A stretch of DNA of 28,468 nucleotides from DASVHS01 sp036001325 (GCA_036001325.1 DASYUK010000278.1:1-28468); one strand, 5' to 3'. Counted from the stretch's first letter, positions 1 to 8,353 are shown. Translations and numbers: made by a program. Notes: generated by a model from the sequence alone, not told the origin.

Positions 1-276
1 CAGCGCGCTCGACAGTCCTTCGAGAACCATCGGGCACAACATCGGGCAGCGGTAATAGACGAAGTGCAGCAGCACCGGACGTCCATGGTTGAAGTAATCG
101 CGCAGACGAATGACGCGGCCGCTCTCGTCGCGCATCATCAGATCGAGAGGGATCTGCGTGCCCAACTTTTGGGCAATACCAACGCTGCCCGGCAGTTGTG
201 GCGGAGTGGACGAAGTGTCCGCTTGCGCGACAAGAGCACATAGAACCAAGAACCAACAACCAACAACGCGCTTCAT
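1..276 (-). CDS. SCO1/SenC family copper chaperone, N-terminal part (runs off left edge)
   Basis: Only the first 92 codons lie in the window. The translation has a hydrophobic signal segment (about residues 4-18), then a thioredoxin-like region with HFVYYRCPMLCPM. Its CxxxC pair is Cys77/Cys81, the copper-binding motif of SCO proteins. In this family the protein delivers copper to the CuA site of cytochrome oxidase or acts as a periplasmic thiol reductase. The ATG overlaps the stop of the upstream gene (ATGA), so it is probably the last visible gene of the ACIII operon and is likely followed by oxidase genes beyond the edge. Oddly, the DNA encoding the signal peptide is a 7-bp tandem repeat (242-267). 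The family call is firm; the metal-delivery role is inferred from family and context. Confidence 0.88.
   Translation of the reverse strand, partial: MKRVVGCWFLVLCALVAQADTSSTPPQLPGSVGIAQKLGTQIPLDLMMRDESGRVIRLRDYFNHGRPVLLHFVYYRCPMLCPMVLEGLSSAL
242..267. repeat. 7-bp tandem repeat inside the SCO signal-peptide region
   Basis: The units aagaacc, aacaacc and aacaac follow each other with a strict 7-base period. Read on the minus strand they encode part of the hydrophobic signal segment of the SCO protein. Similar 7- or 8-base arrays lie at 4609-4626, 5946-5981, 7621-7684 and 9771-9796. Confidence 0.7.
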
Positions 277-785
277 GGACGCGCTCCTTGTGGAGCGACA
301 GGCGCCTCGCCTGTTGGGACAGGCGGGGGCGCCTGTCCTCCACTGAGACGCTGCACCGTCAACTTCATCGCCTCGTCGATCGGGATGTGCACGATCCCCT
401 TCCTCTGATCGACCCAGCCATACGAGGTCAGCGCGCGACGCTCCGCCTCGCGCATGTCGGCGAGATCGGTCACCGGCGTGTTGCGATTCGGCGGCAGGAC
501 TTCGCCGTCCTGCGTCTTTCGGGGGAAGGGCTGCAGCAGCGGCTGATTCTGTGGCACAGACATGTCGGCCGGCCGCTGCATCGACGTCAGCGGACCGGTG
601 TTGCGCTGCCGCTCTTCGCCCGCCAGCACTTTGAACATGAACCAGATCGTGAAGTGCGTGACGAATCCGAAGATCACGAAGATGACCGCGAACCAGATCA
701 GCGCGCGAACGCTGACGTCCGTCTTCTCGTGATGAGTCTCGGGGTTGACGATCTCGGCGGTGTCGTGAAAACCCAAATCACGCAT
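273..785 (-). CDS. Small membrane-anchored protein of the ACIII cluster (function unknown)
   Basis: This is a 170-residue protein with one transmembrane helix (about residues 28-51) after a short, probably cytoplasmic, N-terminus. A proline-rich linker follows, then a segment around YGWVDQRKGIVHIPIDEAM (about 122-140). I recall similar Trp-Asp-Gly-Ile-Pro segments in small proteins encoded beside quinol oxidase and SCO genes, but I cannot name a family. The start overlaps the end of actF by 8 bases and the stop overlaps the SCO start (ATGA), so it is co-translated with respiratory genes and may be an accessory subunit or assembly factor. The last 23 residues come from a 54-bp palindromic repeat (290-343) and are unlikely to be conserved. 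Confidence 0.75.
   Translation of the reverse strand: MRDLGFHDTAEIVNPETHHEKTDVSVRALIWFAVIFVIFGFVTHFTIWFMFKVLAGEERQRNTGPLTSMQRPADMSVPQNQPLLQPFPRKTQDGEVLPPNRNTPVTDLADMREAERRALTSYGWVDQRKGIVHIPIDEAMKLTVQRLSGGQAPPPVPTGEAPVAPQGARP
290..343. repeat. 54-bp double-hairpin palindromic element, copy 1 (in frame in CDS)
   Basis: It begins gtggag and ends ctccac. It contains two imperfect hairpins with stems of the type acaggcg/cgcctgt. Read on the minus strand it adds a Gly-Gln-Ala-Pro-Pro-Pro-Val type tail to the 170-residue protein. It is closely similar to the copy at 16654-16707. Confidence 0.75.
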
Positions 786-1986
786 TGACCGTCAGCCTCC
801 CCTCGCGAATCGCCTCTTCGACCCAGGTTTCGTGAATGGGGATGATCGTCTGCCCCTTGAGCTGATTCACGAGAGCCCAGAACCAGATGCCACCGATACC
901 CACGAAAGCGGCCACGCTCATCCAGGAGAAGTAGAAGTGATCGCCATACCACGCCGGACCGGTGAGCCAGTACGTGTGGATGTAGCGCATGACCAGGATG
1001 ATCACCGCGACGGTGGCGATCGTATTCGGCCGATCTTTGATCGCGCGCATCAGCAGCATGAAGAACGGCAGGAAGAAGTGGAACAGGATCAGCGTCACGG
1101 CCATGAAACCCCAAACGCCCTGCTCGCGCTTGAGGTAGTAGGGCACTTCCTCTTTGATGTTGCCGTACCAGATCAGAAGGAACTGTGAAAAGCCGGTGTA
1201 GGCCCAGAACATCACAAAGGCGAGCATCAGATTGCCGAGATCGCGGAAGTGTGAGGGCTTGAGAATGCCGGCCATCGCCTTCGTCTTCGCGAGCTGCGTC
1301 AGGAGGAAGATCACGTACGCGTACGCGGAGAGTGCGCAGCTCACCGTGAAGGTGATGCCAAACATCGACGAGTACCATTTCGGCTCGAGCGACATGGCCC
1401 AGTCGATCGAGGCGAACGTCAGCGACAGAACGATCATCGGCAAGCCGAGGGCCGCCCACTTGCGGCGCGCCAGCTCTGTCTCCGGCGCACGGTCTTCAGC
1501 GAAGCGAAGCGAGAGGAAACGGATGCGCCAGGCCCACAGAATCCACAGACCGAAGTAGATGAGCGTGCGAATCAACCACGGTCCGACGCTGAGATAGCGC
1601 TGCTTGTGCTGCAGCACTTCATCGTGCGCGACGATGTTCGGATCGGCCCACGCGTAGATGTAATGGACGCCGAGGGCGATGGGGATGAAGAGGATCGCCA
1701 TCACGATCATCGTGCGCGCCGCCGCGCCTAGCGGCCGGCGAATCAAAACGCCCCACTCGCCGCCCGTCATGTACTGCAGCATCAACACGCCGAGAGCGCC
1801 CGCGACGATCTCGAACCAGAAAAGATAGCTCGGTAGATAAGCGCGGAAGAACTCCTGCCGGTTGATGAAGAAGCCGACGATACAGGCGATCGCGCCAACG
1901 ATCCCGAGAATCAGCGACGGCGTCTGCGCCCGCGCGATCCCCGTCGCCTCGGTGCGCGTTGTGGGTTGCTGTCCAGCCGCGGTCAT
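778..1986 (-). CDS. actF: Alternative complex III subunit ActF (integral membrane)
   Basis: This 402-residue protein has about ten transmembrane helices and resembles the second large membrane subunit of the quinol:cytochrome c oxidoreductase ACIII. In this complex ActF, like ActC, is a membrane subunit of the NrfD/PsrC fold, thought to take part in quinol oxidation and/or proton translocation. The open frame runs upstream to 2085, but I chose the ATG at 1986 because it overlaps the actE stop in an ATGA. The upstream extension would lie inside actE and is hydrophilic junk. The order actA-B-C-D-E-F in the window supports the call. Confidence 0.9.
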   Translation of the reverse strand: MTAAGQQPTTRTEATGIARAQTPSLILGIVGAIACIVGFFINRQEFFRAYLPSYLFWFEIVAGALGVLMLQYMTGGEWGVLIRRPLGAAARTMIVMAILFIPIALGVHYIYAWADPNIVAHDEVLQHKQRYLSVGPWLIRTLIYFGLWILWAWRIRFLSLRFAEDRAPETELARRKWAALGLPMIVLSLTFASIDWAMSLEPKWYSSMFGITFTVSCALSAYAYVIFLLTQLAKTKAMAGILKPSHFRDLGNLMLAFVMFWAYTGFSQFLLIWYGNIKEEVPYYLKREQGVWGFMAVTLILFHFFLPFFMLLMRAIKDRPNTIATVAVIILVMRYIHTYWLTGPAWYGDHFYFSWMSVAAFVGIGGIWFWALVNQLKGQTIIPIHETWVEEAIREGRLTVNA

Positions 1987-2534
1987 CGGGTGACACCCAA
2001 CTTCGATCTCTCTTGCGGTGGAACCTCGTTGATCGTCGCCGTCTGACTGAGCTGCAACGCGCGGACATACGCGATGACCGCCCAACGATCGCGCGGAGGA
2101 ATCATCGTTCTGTACGACGGCATCGAGCCGAAGCCGTTCGTCATCACATCGAAGAAGTGCCCCGTCTTCGCAGCGCGCAGCGTCTCGGTATGGAACGAAG
2201 GCGGGCGTCTAAACCCACGCGCGGGGATCATGCCGTTGCCGTCGCCGAGACGGCCGTGGCACTCGGAGCAGTAGATGTCGAAGCGCTCGTGGCCGCGACT
2301 CATGACGTCGGCGGTGACCACGAACGGAAATCCGTCGCCATCCTGACCGTTGATCTTGCCACTCTCGAAATACGGATCGATCGCGGTCTCGCCGCGCGCC
2401 ACAGTTCCCGGAATCCGCGGTCGCGCCGACATGCCGTCGGCGAAGAAGTCGCTCGGCTCGAGCGGATCGTACTTGGCCTGGTTCGCCATCTTCTGGCGGC
2501 AGGCGACGGTTACGAGCAGAATGATGCATAGCAT
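1983..2534 (-). CDS. actE: Alternative complex III subunit ActE, mono-heme cytochrome c
   Basis: This is a 183-residue protein. Its hydrophobic N-terminus ends in Val-Thr-Val-Ala-Cys12, a plausible lipobox, so it is probably a lipoprotein on the periplasmic face. It has one c-type heme site, CSECH (residues 89-93), and a Met-containing loop (GFGSMPSY) suitable as the sixth ligand. In ACIII, ActE carries electrons from the core towards a downstream acceptor. The open frame extends 26 codons upstream, but that part translates a palindromic repeat into an Arg-rich string. The ATG at 2534 followed directly by the signal segment is the better start. The stop overlaps the actF start. Confidence 0.9.
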   Translation of the reverse strand: MLCIILLVTVACRQKMANQAKYDPLEPSDFFADGMSARPRIPGTVARGETAIDPYFESGKINGQDGDGFPFVVTADVMSRGHERFDIYCSECHGRLGDGNGMIPARGFRRPPSFHTETLRAAKTGHFFDVMTNGFGSMPSYRTMIPPRDRWAVIAYVRALQLSQTATINEVPPQERSKLGVTR

Positions 2535-2535
2535 C

Positions 2536-2589
2536 GTGTGGCGCCGCCGATCCCGGCGGCGCTCGCCGGCGAGATCGCCGGCTCCACAC
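2536..2589. repeat. 54-bp double-hairpin palindromic element, copy 2 (actD-actE gap)
   Basis: It starts gtgtgg and ends ctccacac, exactly 54 bases, with two inner palindromes (gccgccgatcccggcggc and gccggcgagatcgccggc). The stems differ in sequence from those at 290-343 and 16654-16707, but the length, end motifs and loop cores (gatc plus a pyrimidine or purine pair) are the same. It fills the gap between actD and actE and could form a stem-loop in the mRNA. Confidence 0.7.
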
Positions 2590-2598
2590 CGATCGCGC

Positions 2599-3168
2599 TC
2601 ACCACGGGACATCGACGATCTCCCGCGGGTTCAAGGTGTCGAGAAAGTCACGCACTTCGTCGAGATTGAATTTCGGATCGCGCGACTGGATGACGAGGAA
2701 GAATTTGTCGCGTGACGCCTGATCGAAGCGCCGCAGATTGAAGACGGGGTGATAAGGCATCGGCAGACCGTTCAGAGCGAGCATGCCGAAGACCGCGCCG
2801 AACGATGCCAAAAGGATCGTGCACTCGAAGATGATCGGGATCCACGCCGGCCAACTATTGAGCGGACGCCCCCCGATGTTCCACGGATAGCTGATCACGT
2901 TCGCATACCAGCACATCAAGAATCCGCCGGCACCGCCGAGGAGGCCCATGACCAACACGACGAGCGAGAGCCGCGATCGATGGAATCCGACCGCCTCCGC
3001 CAGCCCATGAATCGGGAACGGTGAGAAGCCGTCGACATCGGTATAGCCGTGCTCACGGGCTGCGTTGGCTCCGTCGAGCAGCGACTGCGCATCGTTGAAC
3101 TCGGCGATCACGCCGTACAGGCCTTCGATCGGTTTGCCGATGCCGCGGGGTTCGAGGAACTGTTCCAT
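2599..3168 (-). CDS. actD: Alternative complex III subunit ActD (DUF3341)
   Basis: This 189-residue protein has the layout of DUF3341: an N-terminal soluble domain (LYGVIAEFNDAQSL), two transmembrane helices (about 66-87 and 110-131) and a C-terminal soluble domain ending in a Leu-Asp-Thr-Leu-Asn-Pro motif. In ACIII, ActD is a cofactor-less membrane subunit that packs against the quinol-binding subunits. The ATG overlaps the actC stop (ATGA), and a strong Shine-Dalgarno sequence (ggggaggag) lies in the end of actC. Confidence 0.92.
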   Translation of the reverse strand: MEQFLEPRGIGKPIEGLYGVIAEFNDAQSLLDGANAAREHGYTDVDGFSPFPIHGLAEAVGFHRSRLSLVVLVMGLLGGAGGFLMCWYANVISYPWNIGGRPLNSWPAWIPIIFECTILLASFGAVFGMLALNGLPMPYHPVFNLRRFDQASRDKFFLVIQSRDPKFNLDEVRDFLDTLNPREIVDVPW

Positions 3169-4595
3169 CAGTGCTCCTCCCCTTCCGCGTGCGCCTGCGC
3201 TTCAGGAAGCAACGTGCGCATCTCGAAGATGGAGATCATCGGCAGCACGCGGACGAACAGGAACAACAGGCAGAAGAACAGTCCGATCGAGCCGATGAAC
3301 ATGTTCCAGTCCCAAAGAGTGCCGTGGTACATACCCCACGACGACGGCAGGAAGTCGCGATGGAGCGAGCCGGGGATGATCACGAAACGCTCCAGCCACA
3401 TGCCGGCGCTCACGAACATCGCCGTCACGAACAGCCAGAACGGACTGGTGCGCAGACGCCTGAACCACATCATCTGCGGCGCGAGACCGTTGCAGACGAT
3501 CAGCGCGATGTACATCTTCCAATACGGCCCGAAGACGCGATTGTGGGCTAGATACTGCTCGAATGTGTTGCCGCTGTACCACGCGTAGAAGAGCTCCATG
3601 ATGTACGCGTAGAAGACGATGAGTCCTGTGGCCAGCATCACCTTCCCCATGTTCTCGAGGTGCTTGAGCGTGATGAAGTCTTCGAGCTTGAAGAACTTTC
3701 TCGCCGGAATCGCGAGGATCAACACCATCGCGAATCCGGCGAAGACGGCGCCGGCGACGAAGTACGGCGGGAAGAATGTCGTATGCCAGCCGGGGACCTG
3801 CGCGACCGCGAAGTCGAAGCTGACGATCGTGTGCACCGAGAGCACGAGCGGCGTCGAGAGCCCGGCGAGAAGCAGATACGCGTGCTCGTAGCGGTGCCAG
3901 TGCTTCGCTGACCCGCGCCAGCCGAGGGCGAAGATGCCGTACGCGCGTTTGATCCAGATGTTCGTGGCTCGATCGCGCAGCGTCGCCAGATCGGGAATCA
4001 GCCCGACGTACCAGAACAGCAGCGACACCGTCGCATACGTCGTCACGGCGAACACGTCCCACATCAGCGGACTCCGAAACTGCGGCCAGAGTCCCATCGT
4101 GTTCGGGTACGGGAACAACCAGAAGTCGTACCACGGACGTCCGGTATGGAGCGCCGGATACAGCCCCGCCGACGCCACCGCGAACAACGTCATCGCCTCG
4201 GCGAACCGGTTGATCGAGGTGCGCCACTCCTGACGGAGCAGAAGAAGAATCGCCGAGATCAGCGTGCCGGCGTGGCCGATGCCGATCCACCAGACGAAGT
4301 TGAGGATGTCAAAGCCCCAGCCGACCGGATGATTGATGCCCCAGATGCCGACGCCTTTGGTGATGAGATAGGTGATGGTGATCATCAGCAGCGTCACGCC
4401 ACCGAGGGAGATGAGGAATCCGAACAACCATCCGAGAGGGGTCTTTTTGCGAAGGACGATCGTGCTGATGTGATCGGTGATCGTGGCAAAGGAGTGGCCC
4501 GGCTCGATCGTGGGAGCAGGGATGAACCGCTCAGGGATACGAAGTTCCTGCGTCGTAGGTCTCAGCTCGTGGACCGGGGTCGTTTCTGTTGCCAT
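3168..4595 (-). CDS. actC: Alternative complex III subunit ActC (NrfD/PsrC family)
   Basis: This 475-residue polytopic protein (about ten helices) has NrfD-type sequence, including HPVGWGFDILNFVWWIGIGH and the conserved Gly-Arg-Pro-Trp-Tyr segment. In ACIII this subunit forms the quinol-binding membrane domain next to the iron-sulfur part of ActB. The stop overlaps actD. No clear Shine-Dalgarno sequence precedes the ATG; the short gap to actB is a 7-bp tandem repeat (4609-4626), so coupling to actB translation is not evident here. Confidence 0.93.
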   Translation of the reverse strand: MATETTPVHELRPTTQELRIPERFIPAPTIEPGHSFATITDHISTIVLRKKTPLGWLFGFLISLGGVTLLMITITYLITKGVGIWGINHPVGWGFDILNFVWWIGIGHAGTLISAILLLLRQEWRTSINRFAEAMTLFAVASAGLYPALHTGRPWYDFWLFPYPNTMGLWPQFRSPLMWDVFAVTTYATVSLLFWYVGLIPDLATLRDRATNIWIKRAYGIFALGWRGSAKHWHRYEHAYLLLAGLSTPLVLSVHTIVSFDFAVAQVPGWHTTFFPPYFVAGAVFAGFAMVLILAIPARKFFKLEDFITLKHLENMGKVMLATGLIVFYAYIMELFYAWYSGNTFEQYLAHNRVFGPYWKMYIALIVCNGLAPQMMWFRRLRTSPFWLFVTAMFVSAGMWLERFVIIPGSLHRDFLPSSWGMYHGTLWDWNMFIGSIGLFFCLLFLFVRVLPMISIFEMRTLLPEAQAHAEGEEH

Positions 4596-4608
4596 GATTA
4601 AGAACGAA

Positions 4609-4626
4609 TTCAGAATTCAGAATTCA
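4609..4626. repeat. 7-bp tandem repeat at the actB-actC junction
   Basis: The unit attcaga is repeated with a 7-base period and supplies most of the 28-base gap between actB and actC. The actB stop codon (read from 4624-4626) lies in the last unit. Confidence 0.6.
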
Positions 4627-7620
4627 TTGTTTGATCTCCGGATTCGGATTACGAACGGTCGCCAGATAGGTCGTCCGTGGCCTCGTATTCAACTCCGCAA
4701 GCAAGGTGTAATTGGTCGGTTCCTCCTTCAGTTTCGCGACGCGGCTGTTCCTGTCGTTCAGATCGCCGAAGACGATCGCGTCCGTCGGGCATGCTTGTGC
4801 GCAGGCGGTCGTCACTTCGCCGTCGTGGACCTTGCGGCCTTGCTTTTCGGCCTCGATCTTGGCGGCATTGAGACGTTGCACGCAGTAGGTGCATTTCTCC
4901 ATGACGCCGCGCGTGCGCACTGTGACATCAGGATTGCGCATCGGCTTGAGAGCGGGCGTGTCGTAGTCGGAGTAAGCGAAGAAGTTGAAGCGCCGGACCT
5001 TGTACGGGCAGTTGTTGGAGCAGTAGCGCGTGCCGACGCAGCGGTTGTAAGTCATGTCGTTGAGACCGTCGATGCTGTGCGACGTCGCGCCGACGGGACA
5101 GACCGGCTCGCACGGCGCGGTCTCGCACTGCATGCACGGCACGGGCATGTGGAATGTCTCGGGATTCTCGGCATTGCCGCGGTAGTAGCGATCGATGCGC
5201 AGCCAGTGCATCTCCCGCTCGCGCACGACCTCGTTCTTGCCCACGACGGCGATGTTGTTCTCGGCCTGACACGCGATCACACAGCCGCTGCAGCCGGTGC
5301 AGACGCTCGTGTCGATGATCATTCCCCAGGCGTGCTGCTTCGAGTAATCCCACGCCGGATACATCTGATCTTCGTACGGCTCGGTGGCCGCTCCCCCTTC
5401 ATGCTTTTCTTTCGCAAAGGTTGGGTTCTTCTGATACTCCTCGAACGACGCCGTACGCATGATGCCGCGCTCACCGACCAGAGCGACGTCGAGCGACTGA
5501 TGCTCTTGCGTACAGGCGATCGGATACGGCGGCTGGCTCGTCATCACGATCCGCGCTCCGCCGCCGCCGTGCATCGCATCGGAGAAACGGAAAGGATAGG
5601 TGTTGAAGCCTTTCCCTTTCTCGGTCGCGACGGCGCCGCCATGTTCCCGCCCGTAACCGAAGAAGATCGTGGCCACGCCTTCCGCATGGCCGGGAACCAC
5701 CCATAGCGGCATGCGCGCTTTGACGCCGCGATATTCGACGTCGACGAGATGCGTGCGGCGCTCGTTCACGAGGCGATCGCGGTCCTCGTCACCCCAGCCG
5801 ATCTGTCGTGCGGTCTGCACACCGACGAGGACGACGTTCTCCCATGTGATCTTCGTGATCGGCTTGGGCAGCTCCTGCAGCCAGGCATTGTTGGCAAAAC
5901 GGCCGTCGTGGATCGTGGGGTCGGGTTTGAGCTCGATTTCGATGCCGGTTGCGGGGTTGCGGGGTTGCGCGGTTGCGGGGTTTGTTGAAGCCACGGCTGC
6001 GCGTGCCGGTAGCGCACTTCCGGCGATCACGCCGTCGTTGAGCCACTTGCGCCACGTGTTCTCGTTTGCGCCTTTGCTGAACCAGTAGCTGCGGACCGTT
6101 TCGTACGGCGATTGGTCGAGGCCACCGAGCAGAGCGCCGAGCACTTCATGCGGCGAGCGGCCGTTGTAGAGCGGGGCGATGAGCGGCTGCATGATCGACA
6201 CGGTCCCGTCATGCGCGCGCGCGTCGCTCCACGTTTCCAGCGAATGCGTCTCGGGCACGTGCCAGTGCACGTGCATCGACGTATCGTCGTAGTGCTGAGA
6301 GAGGTGCGCGCGGAACGGTACCTTGTCGAGAGCAGCGCGGAAATTGAAATCAGCCGGCGCGTCGAACACCGGATTGCCGCCGAGGATGATCAGCGCGTTG
6401 ACCTGGCCGGCGTTCATGTCGGTCACGAGCTGGCGCAGCGACTCGAGCTGATTCACGGGTACGACTTCGACGGGATCGGTGATCGTGATCGTCGAGCCGT
6501 TGTTGCCGAGAGTCTGATTGATTGCATGCGCGATCGCGTGGACGATCGGCGGTTGCTCGTCGCCGGCGATAACGATGCTCGCGCCGCGGTTGGATTGGAG
6601 GTCTTTGGCGATCGCTGCGATCCACGGCGCCGGTGAGGACACCGGCGCTCCACTGAGCGCCCGAGCCATTCCCTCGATCTCGCTCGGTTTTACGACCAAG
6701 CGGTGATCGGCGACCCCGCCGGTCTGCGTCGGCATCGACTCGATCACATAGAGACGATTCATCGATGTCGAACCGCGGCGCACTTTGCGTCGTGACATGA
6801 AGTCGCGCGCGTAGCGCAGATGCGCGGGACCTTCGCCCAGAAAATCGGAGCCAAGGGAGACGACGATATTCGCTTTGTCAAAGTGATAAACCGGATTGAC
6901 ATAGCCGCCGAACGCCAGCCTCGCCCCTTCGCGCGCGTTGTCGCCGCCGGTCGCTTCCCACTGATGCCACTTCGCGCCGGGATATTGCGCGAGCACCTGC
7001 TGAATCTGCGATCCGAGAGTCGGCGAGGTGATCGTCTGCGTCAGGAGGCGCAGGCCGGCGCCGTTCGTTTTCGCGGCCGTGAGGATCGGCTGCAGCGCGG
7101 CGATGAACTCGCTCCACGTCGAGATCTCGCCGAGGCGGCGGACGACCTGCGAGCGCTCCGGATCGTAGAGACCGAGGATCGCTGCCTGCATGAAGGCGTC
7201 GGTGGCGCCGAGTGATGACGGATGATCCGGATTGCCTTCGACTTTCGTCGGGCGGCCCATGTGGCTCTCGACGAGAACTCCGCGGGCGTAGCCGCCGAGC
7301 GTCATCGCGCTCGCGAAGAAGATCGGCTTGCCGGGAATCAGATTCTCCGGCTGATTGACGTACGGGACGATCTGCTCGGACGGTTGATTGCACGCCGCCA
7401 GCCCTGCCATCGCCACTGACGCGCCCATCAGCTTCATGAAATCGCGTCGATCGACGCCTTTGTCGAGCGCGAGAGCCTGCTGCGGAAACTCGTCGTGCAT
7501 GAAGTCGTCGAAGACTTCGCTGCGCGTCAGCTCCTCGAGCGAGCGCCAGTACTGGCGATTGCCCGTGTCGCCGATGCGTTGGCGGAATTCGGTGTACGTC
7601 AGGTTTTTGTCTTCGCTCAT
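4624..7620 (-). CDS. actB: Alternative complex III subunit ActB (molybdopterin-like domain fused to Fe-S protein)
   Basis: This is a 998-residue fusion. The N-terminus has a twin-arginine-like motif RRDFMK (58-63) followed by a hydrophobic stretch and Ala-Ala-Cys77. The middle resembles the catalytic subunit of complex iron-sulfur molybdoenzymes, which in ACIII has lost the molybdenum cofactor. The C-terminal 240 residues carry ferredoxin-like cysteine clusters: CTGCSGCVIAC, CMQCETAPCEPVC, CVGTRYCSNNC and CTYC with CAQACP. These fit the Fe-S wire that passes quinol electrons to the ActA and ActE hemes. Two repeat-derived inserts are visible: a palindrome at about residues 322-332 and an 8-bp repeat at about 546-558 (Asn-Pro-Ala-Thr copies). 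Both should be surface loops. Confidence 0.95.
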   Translation of the reverse strand: MSEDKNLTYTEFRQRIGDTGNRQYWRSLEELTRSEVFDDFMHDEFPQQALALDKGVDRRDFMKLMGASVAMAGLAACNQPSEQIVPYVNQPENLIPGKPIFFASAMTLGGYARGVLVESHMGRPTKVEGNPDHPSSLGATDAFMQAAILGLYDPERSQVVRRLGEISTWSEFIAALQPILTAAKTNGAGLRLLTQTITSPTLGSQIQQVLAQYPGAKWHQWEATGGDNAREGARLAFGGYVNPVYHFDKANIVVSLGSDFLGEGPAHLRYARDFMSRRKVRRGSTSMNRLYVIESMPTQTGGVADHRLVVKPSEIEGMARALSGAPVSSPAPWIAAIAKDLQSNRGASIVIAGDEQPPIVHAIAHAINQTLGNNGSTITITDPVEVVPVNQLESLRQLVTDMNAGQVNALIILGGNPVFDAPADFNFRAALDKVPFRAHLSQHYDDTSMHVHWHVPETHSLETWSDARAHDGTVSIMQPLIAPLYNGRSPHEVLGALLGGLDQSPYETVRSYWFSKGANENTWRKWLNDGVIAGSALPARAAVASTNPATAQPRNPATGIEIELKPDPTIHDGRFANNAWLQELPKPITKITWENVVLVGVQTARQIGWGDEDRDRLVNERRTHLVDVEYRGVKARMPLWVVPGHAEGVATIFFGYGREHGGAVATEKGKGFNTYPFRFSDAMHGGGGARIVMTSQPPYPIACTQEHQSLDVALVGERGIMRTASFEEYQKNPTFAKEKHEGGAATEPYEDQMYPAWDYSKQHAWGMIIDTSVCTGCSGCVIACQAENNIAVVGKNEVVREREMHWLRIDRYYRGNAENPETFHMPVPCMQCETAPCEPVCPVGATSHSIDGLNDMTYNRCVGTRYCSNNCPYKVRRFNFFAYSDYDTPALKPMRNPDVTVRTRGVMEKCTYCVQRLNAAKIEAEKQGRKVHDGEVTTACAQACPTDAIVFGDLNDRNSRVAKLKEEPTNYTLLAELNTRPRTTYLATVRNPNPEIKQ
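5946..5981. repeat. 8-bp tandem repeat in frame inside actB
   Basis: The octamer gcggggtt, with one gcgcggtt variant, is repeated about four times. It is translated as an Asn-Pro-Ala-Thr / Gln-Pro-Arg linker in ActB, in a low-complexity Ala/Thr/Pro stretch between conserved blocks. Confidence 0.7.
6625..6655. repeat. Short palindromic element inside actB
   Basis: The inverted repeat ggcgccggtg / caccggcgct around a four-base loop is followed by ctccactg. Read on the minus strand it starts gtggagc, like the larger elements of this window. It encodes a Ser-Gly-Ala-Pro-Val-Ser-Ser-Pro-Ala-Pro loop without breaking the frame. Confidence 0.55.
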
Positions 7621-7684
7621 CCAGGCTCTCGGCTCTCGGCTGTCGGCTGTCAGGCCCGAGAGCCGACAGCCGACAGCCGACAGC
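7621..7684. repeat. Heptamer repeats arranged as a large inverted repeat (actA-actB gap)
   Basis: Heptamers ggctctc and ggctgtc on one side (about four units) are followed, after a short spacer, by their complements gagagcc and gacagcc on the other. The transcript could fold into a hairpin of some 25 base pairs between the actA stop and the actB start. There is no U-tract, so it is not a standard intrinsic terminator; it could stabilise mRNA or tune expression of the two subunits. Confidence 0.65.
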
Positions 7685-8332
7685 CTAGTAATGGCAGGTG
7701 GAGCAATGCGTCATCTTCTGAATGTTGTAGAGCTTCACGAGCCGGGGACCATCGGCGTCCTGATTCTCCGATTCGTATGCCATGTTGAACACCTGCTCGC
7801 GCGGGCGGACGAACTTCTCCGGCGCGCGATGACAATTGAGACACCACTGCATGGTCAGCGGTGAGGCCTGATACATGAGGTTCATCCGGTCGACGCGGCC
7901 ATGGCAGCTCACGCATCCGATCCCTTTGGCCACGTGGATGCTGTGGTTGAAATGGACGAAGTCGGGCAACCGATGCACACGCTGCCAGACCAGCGGCCGG
8001 CCCGTCGAATAGCTCGCGCGCACCGGCTCGAGCATCGCCGCGTTCGTCCAGATCTGCGCGTGGCAGTTCATACATGTCGACGTCGGCGGGATGCCGGCGA
8101 AGTTCGATGTCTCGACCGAGGTGTGGCAATAGCGACAGTCGATGCCGAGACCGCCGACGTGATGTTGATGGCTGAACGGCACCATCTGCTCGCGCTCGAT
8201 ACCCTGATTGGTGAAATAGGGAGAACGCACGATCCCGCCGATGACCCATAAAACGAAGCCGGCGATGAAGATCGCGCCGAAAATGGTGACGCGAGAGATC
8301 GTGTTGGCACTGCGGTGAAAAATCTGCGCCAT
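7685..8332 (-). CDS. actA: Alternative complex III subunit ActA, penta-heme cytochrome c
   Basis: This 215-residue protein has one N-terminal membrane anchor (13-34) and five CxxCH heme sites: CRYCH (66-70), CMNCH (87-91), CVSCH (140-144), CLNCH (164-168) and CSTCH (210-214). Five hemes is the usual count for ActA. It sits in the periplasm and takes electrons from the Fe-S clusters of ActB. It is the first gene of the ACIII operon: 51 bases separate it from the DUF502 gene, and a possible promoter lies just upstream. Confidence 0.95.
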   Translation of the reverse strand: MAQIFHRSANTISRVTIFGAIFIAGFVLWVIGGIVRSPYFTNQGIEREQMVPFSHQHHVGGLGIDCRYCHTSVETSNFAGIPPTSTCMNCHAQIWTNAAMLEPVRASYSTGRPLVWQRVHRLPDFVHFNHSIHVAKGIGCVSCHGRVDRMNLMYQASPLTMQWCLNCHRAPEKFVRPREQVFNMAYESENQDADGPRLVKLYNIQKMTHCSTCHY

Positions 8333-8353
8333 TACCGAATCGCGTCGCGGGCG

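Noticed and set aside
1987..2085. N-terminal extension of ActF
   Set aside because: It overlaps the end of actE in another frame; the ATGA overlap start is better.
2535..2612. N-terminal extension of ActE
   Set aside because: It translates a palindromic repeat; the lipoprotein-like signal begins at the ATG at 2534.
4477..5706. Long open frame antisense to actB (409 codons)
   Set aside because: It lies opposite a clear ActB sequence with all Fe-S motifs and has no recognisable domain; it reflects high GC.
4624..7620. ActB as an active molybdenum enzyme
   Set aside because: The neighbouring actA and actC-F define ACIII, whose ActB lacks the molybdenum cofactor.
7621..7684. Intrinsic terminator between actA and actB
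   Set aside because: A stem is present but no U-tract follows, and it would cut off the rest of the ACIII operon.
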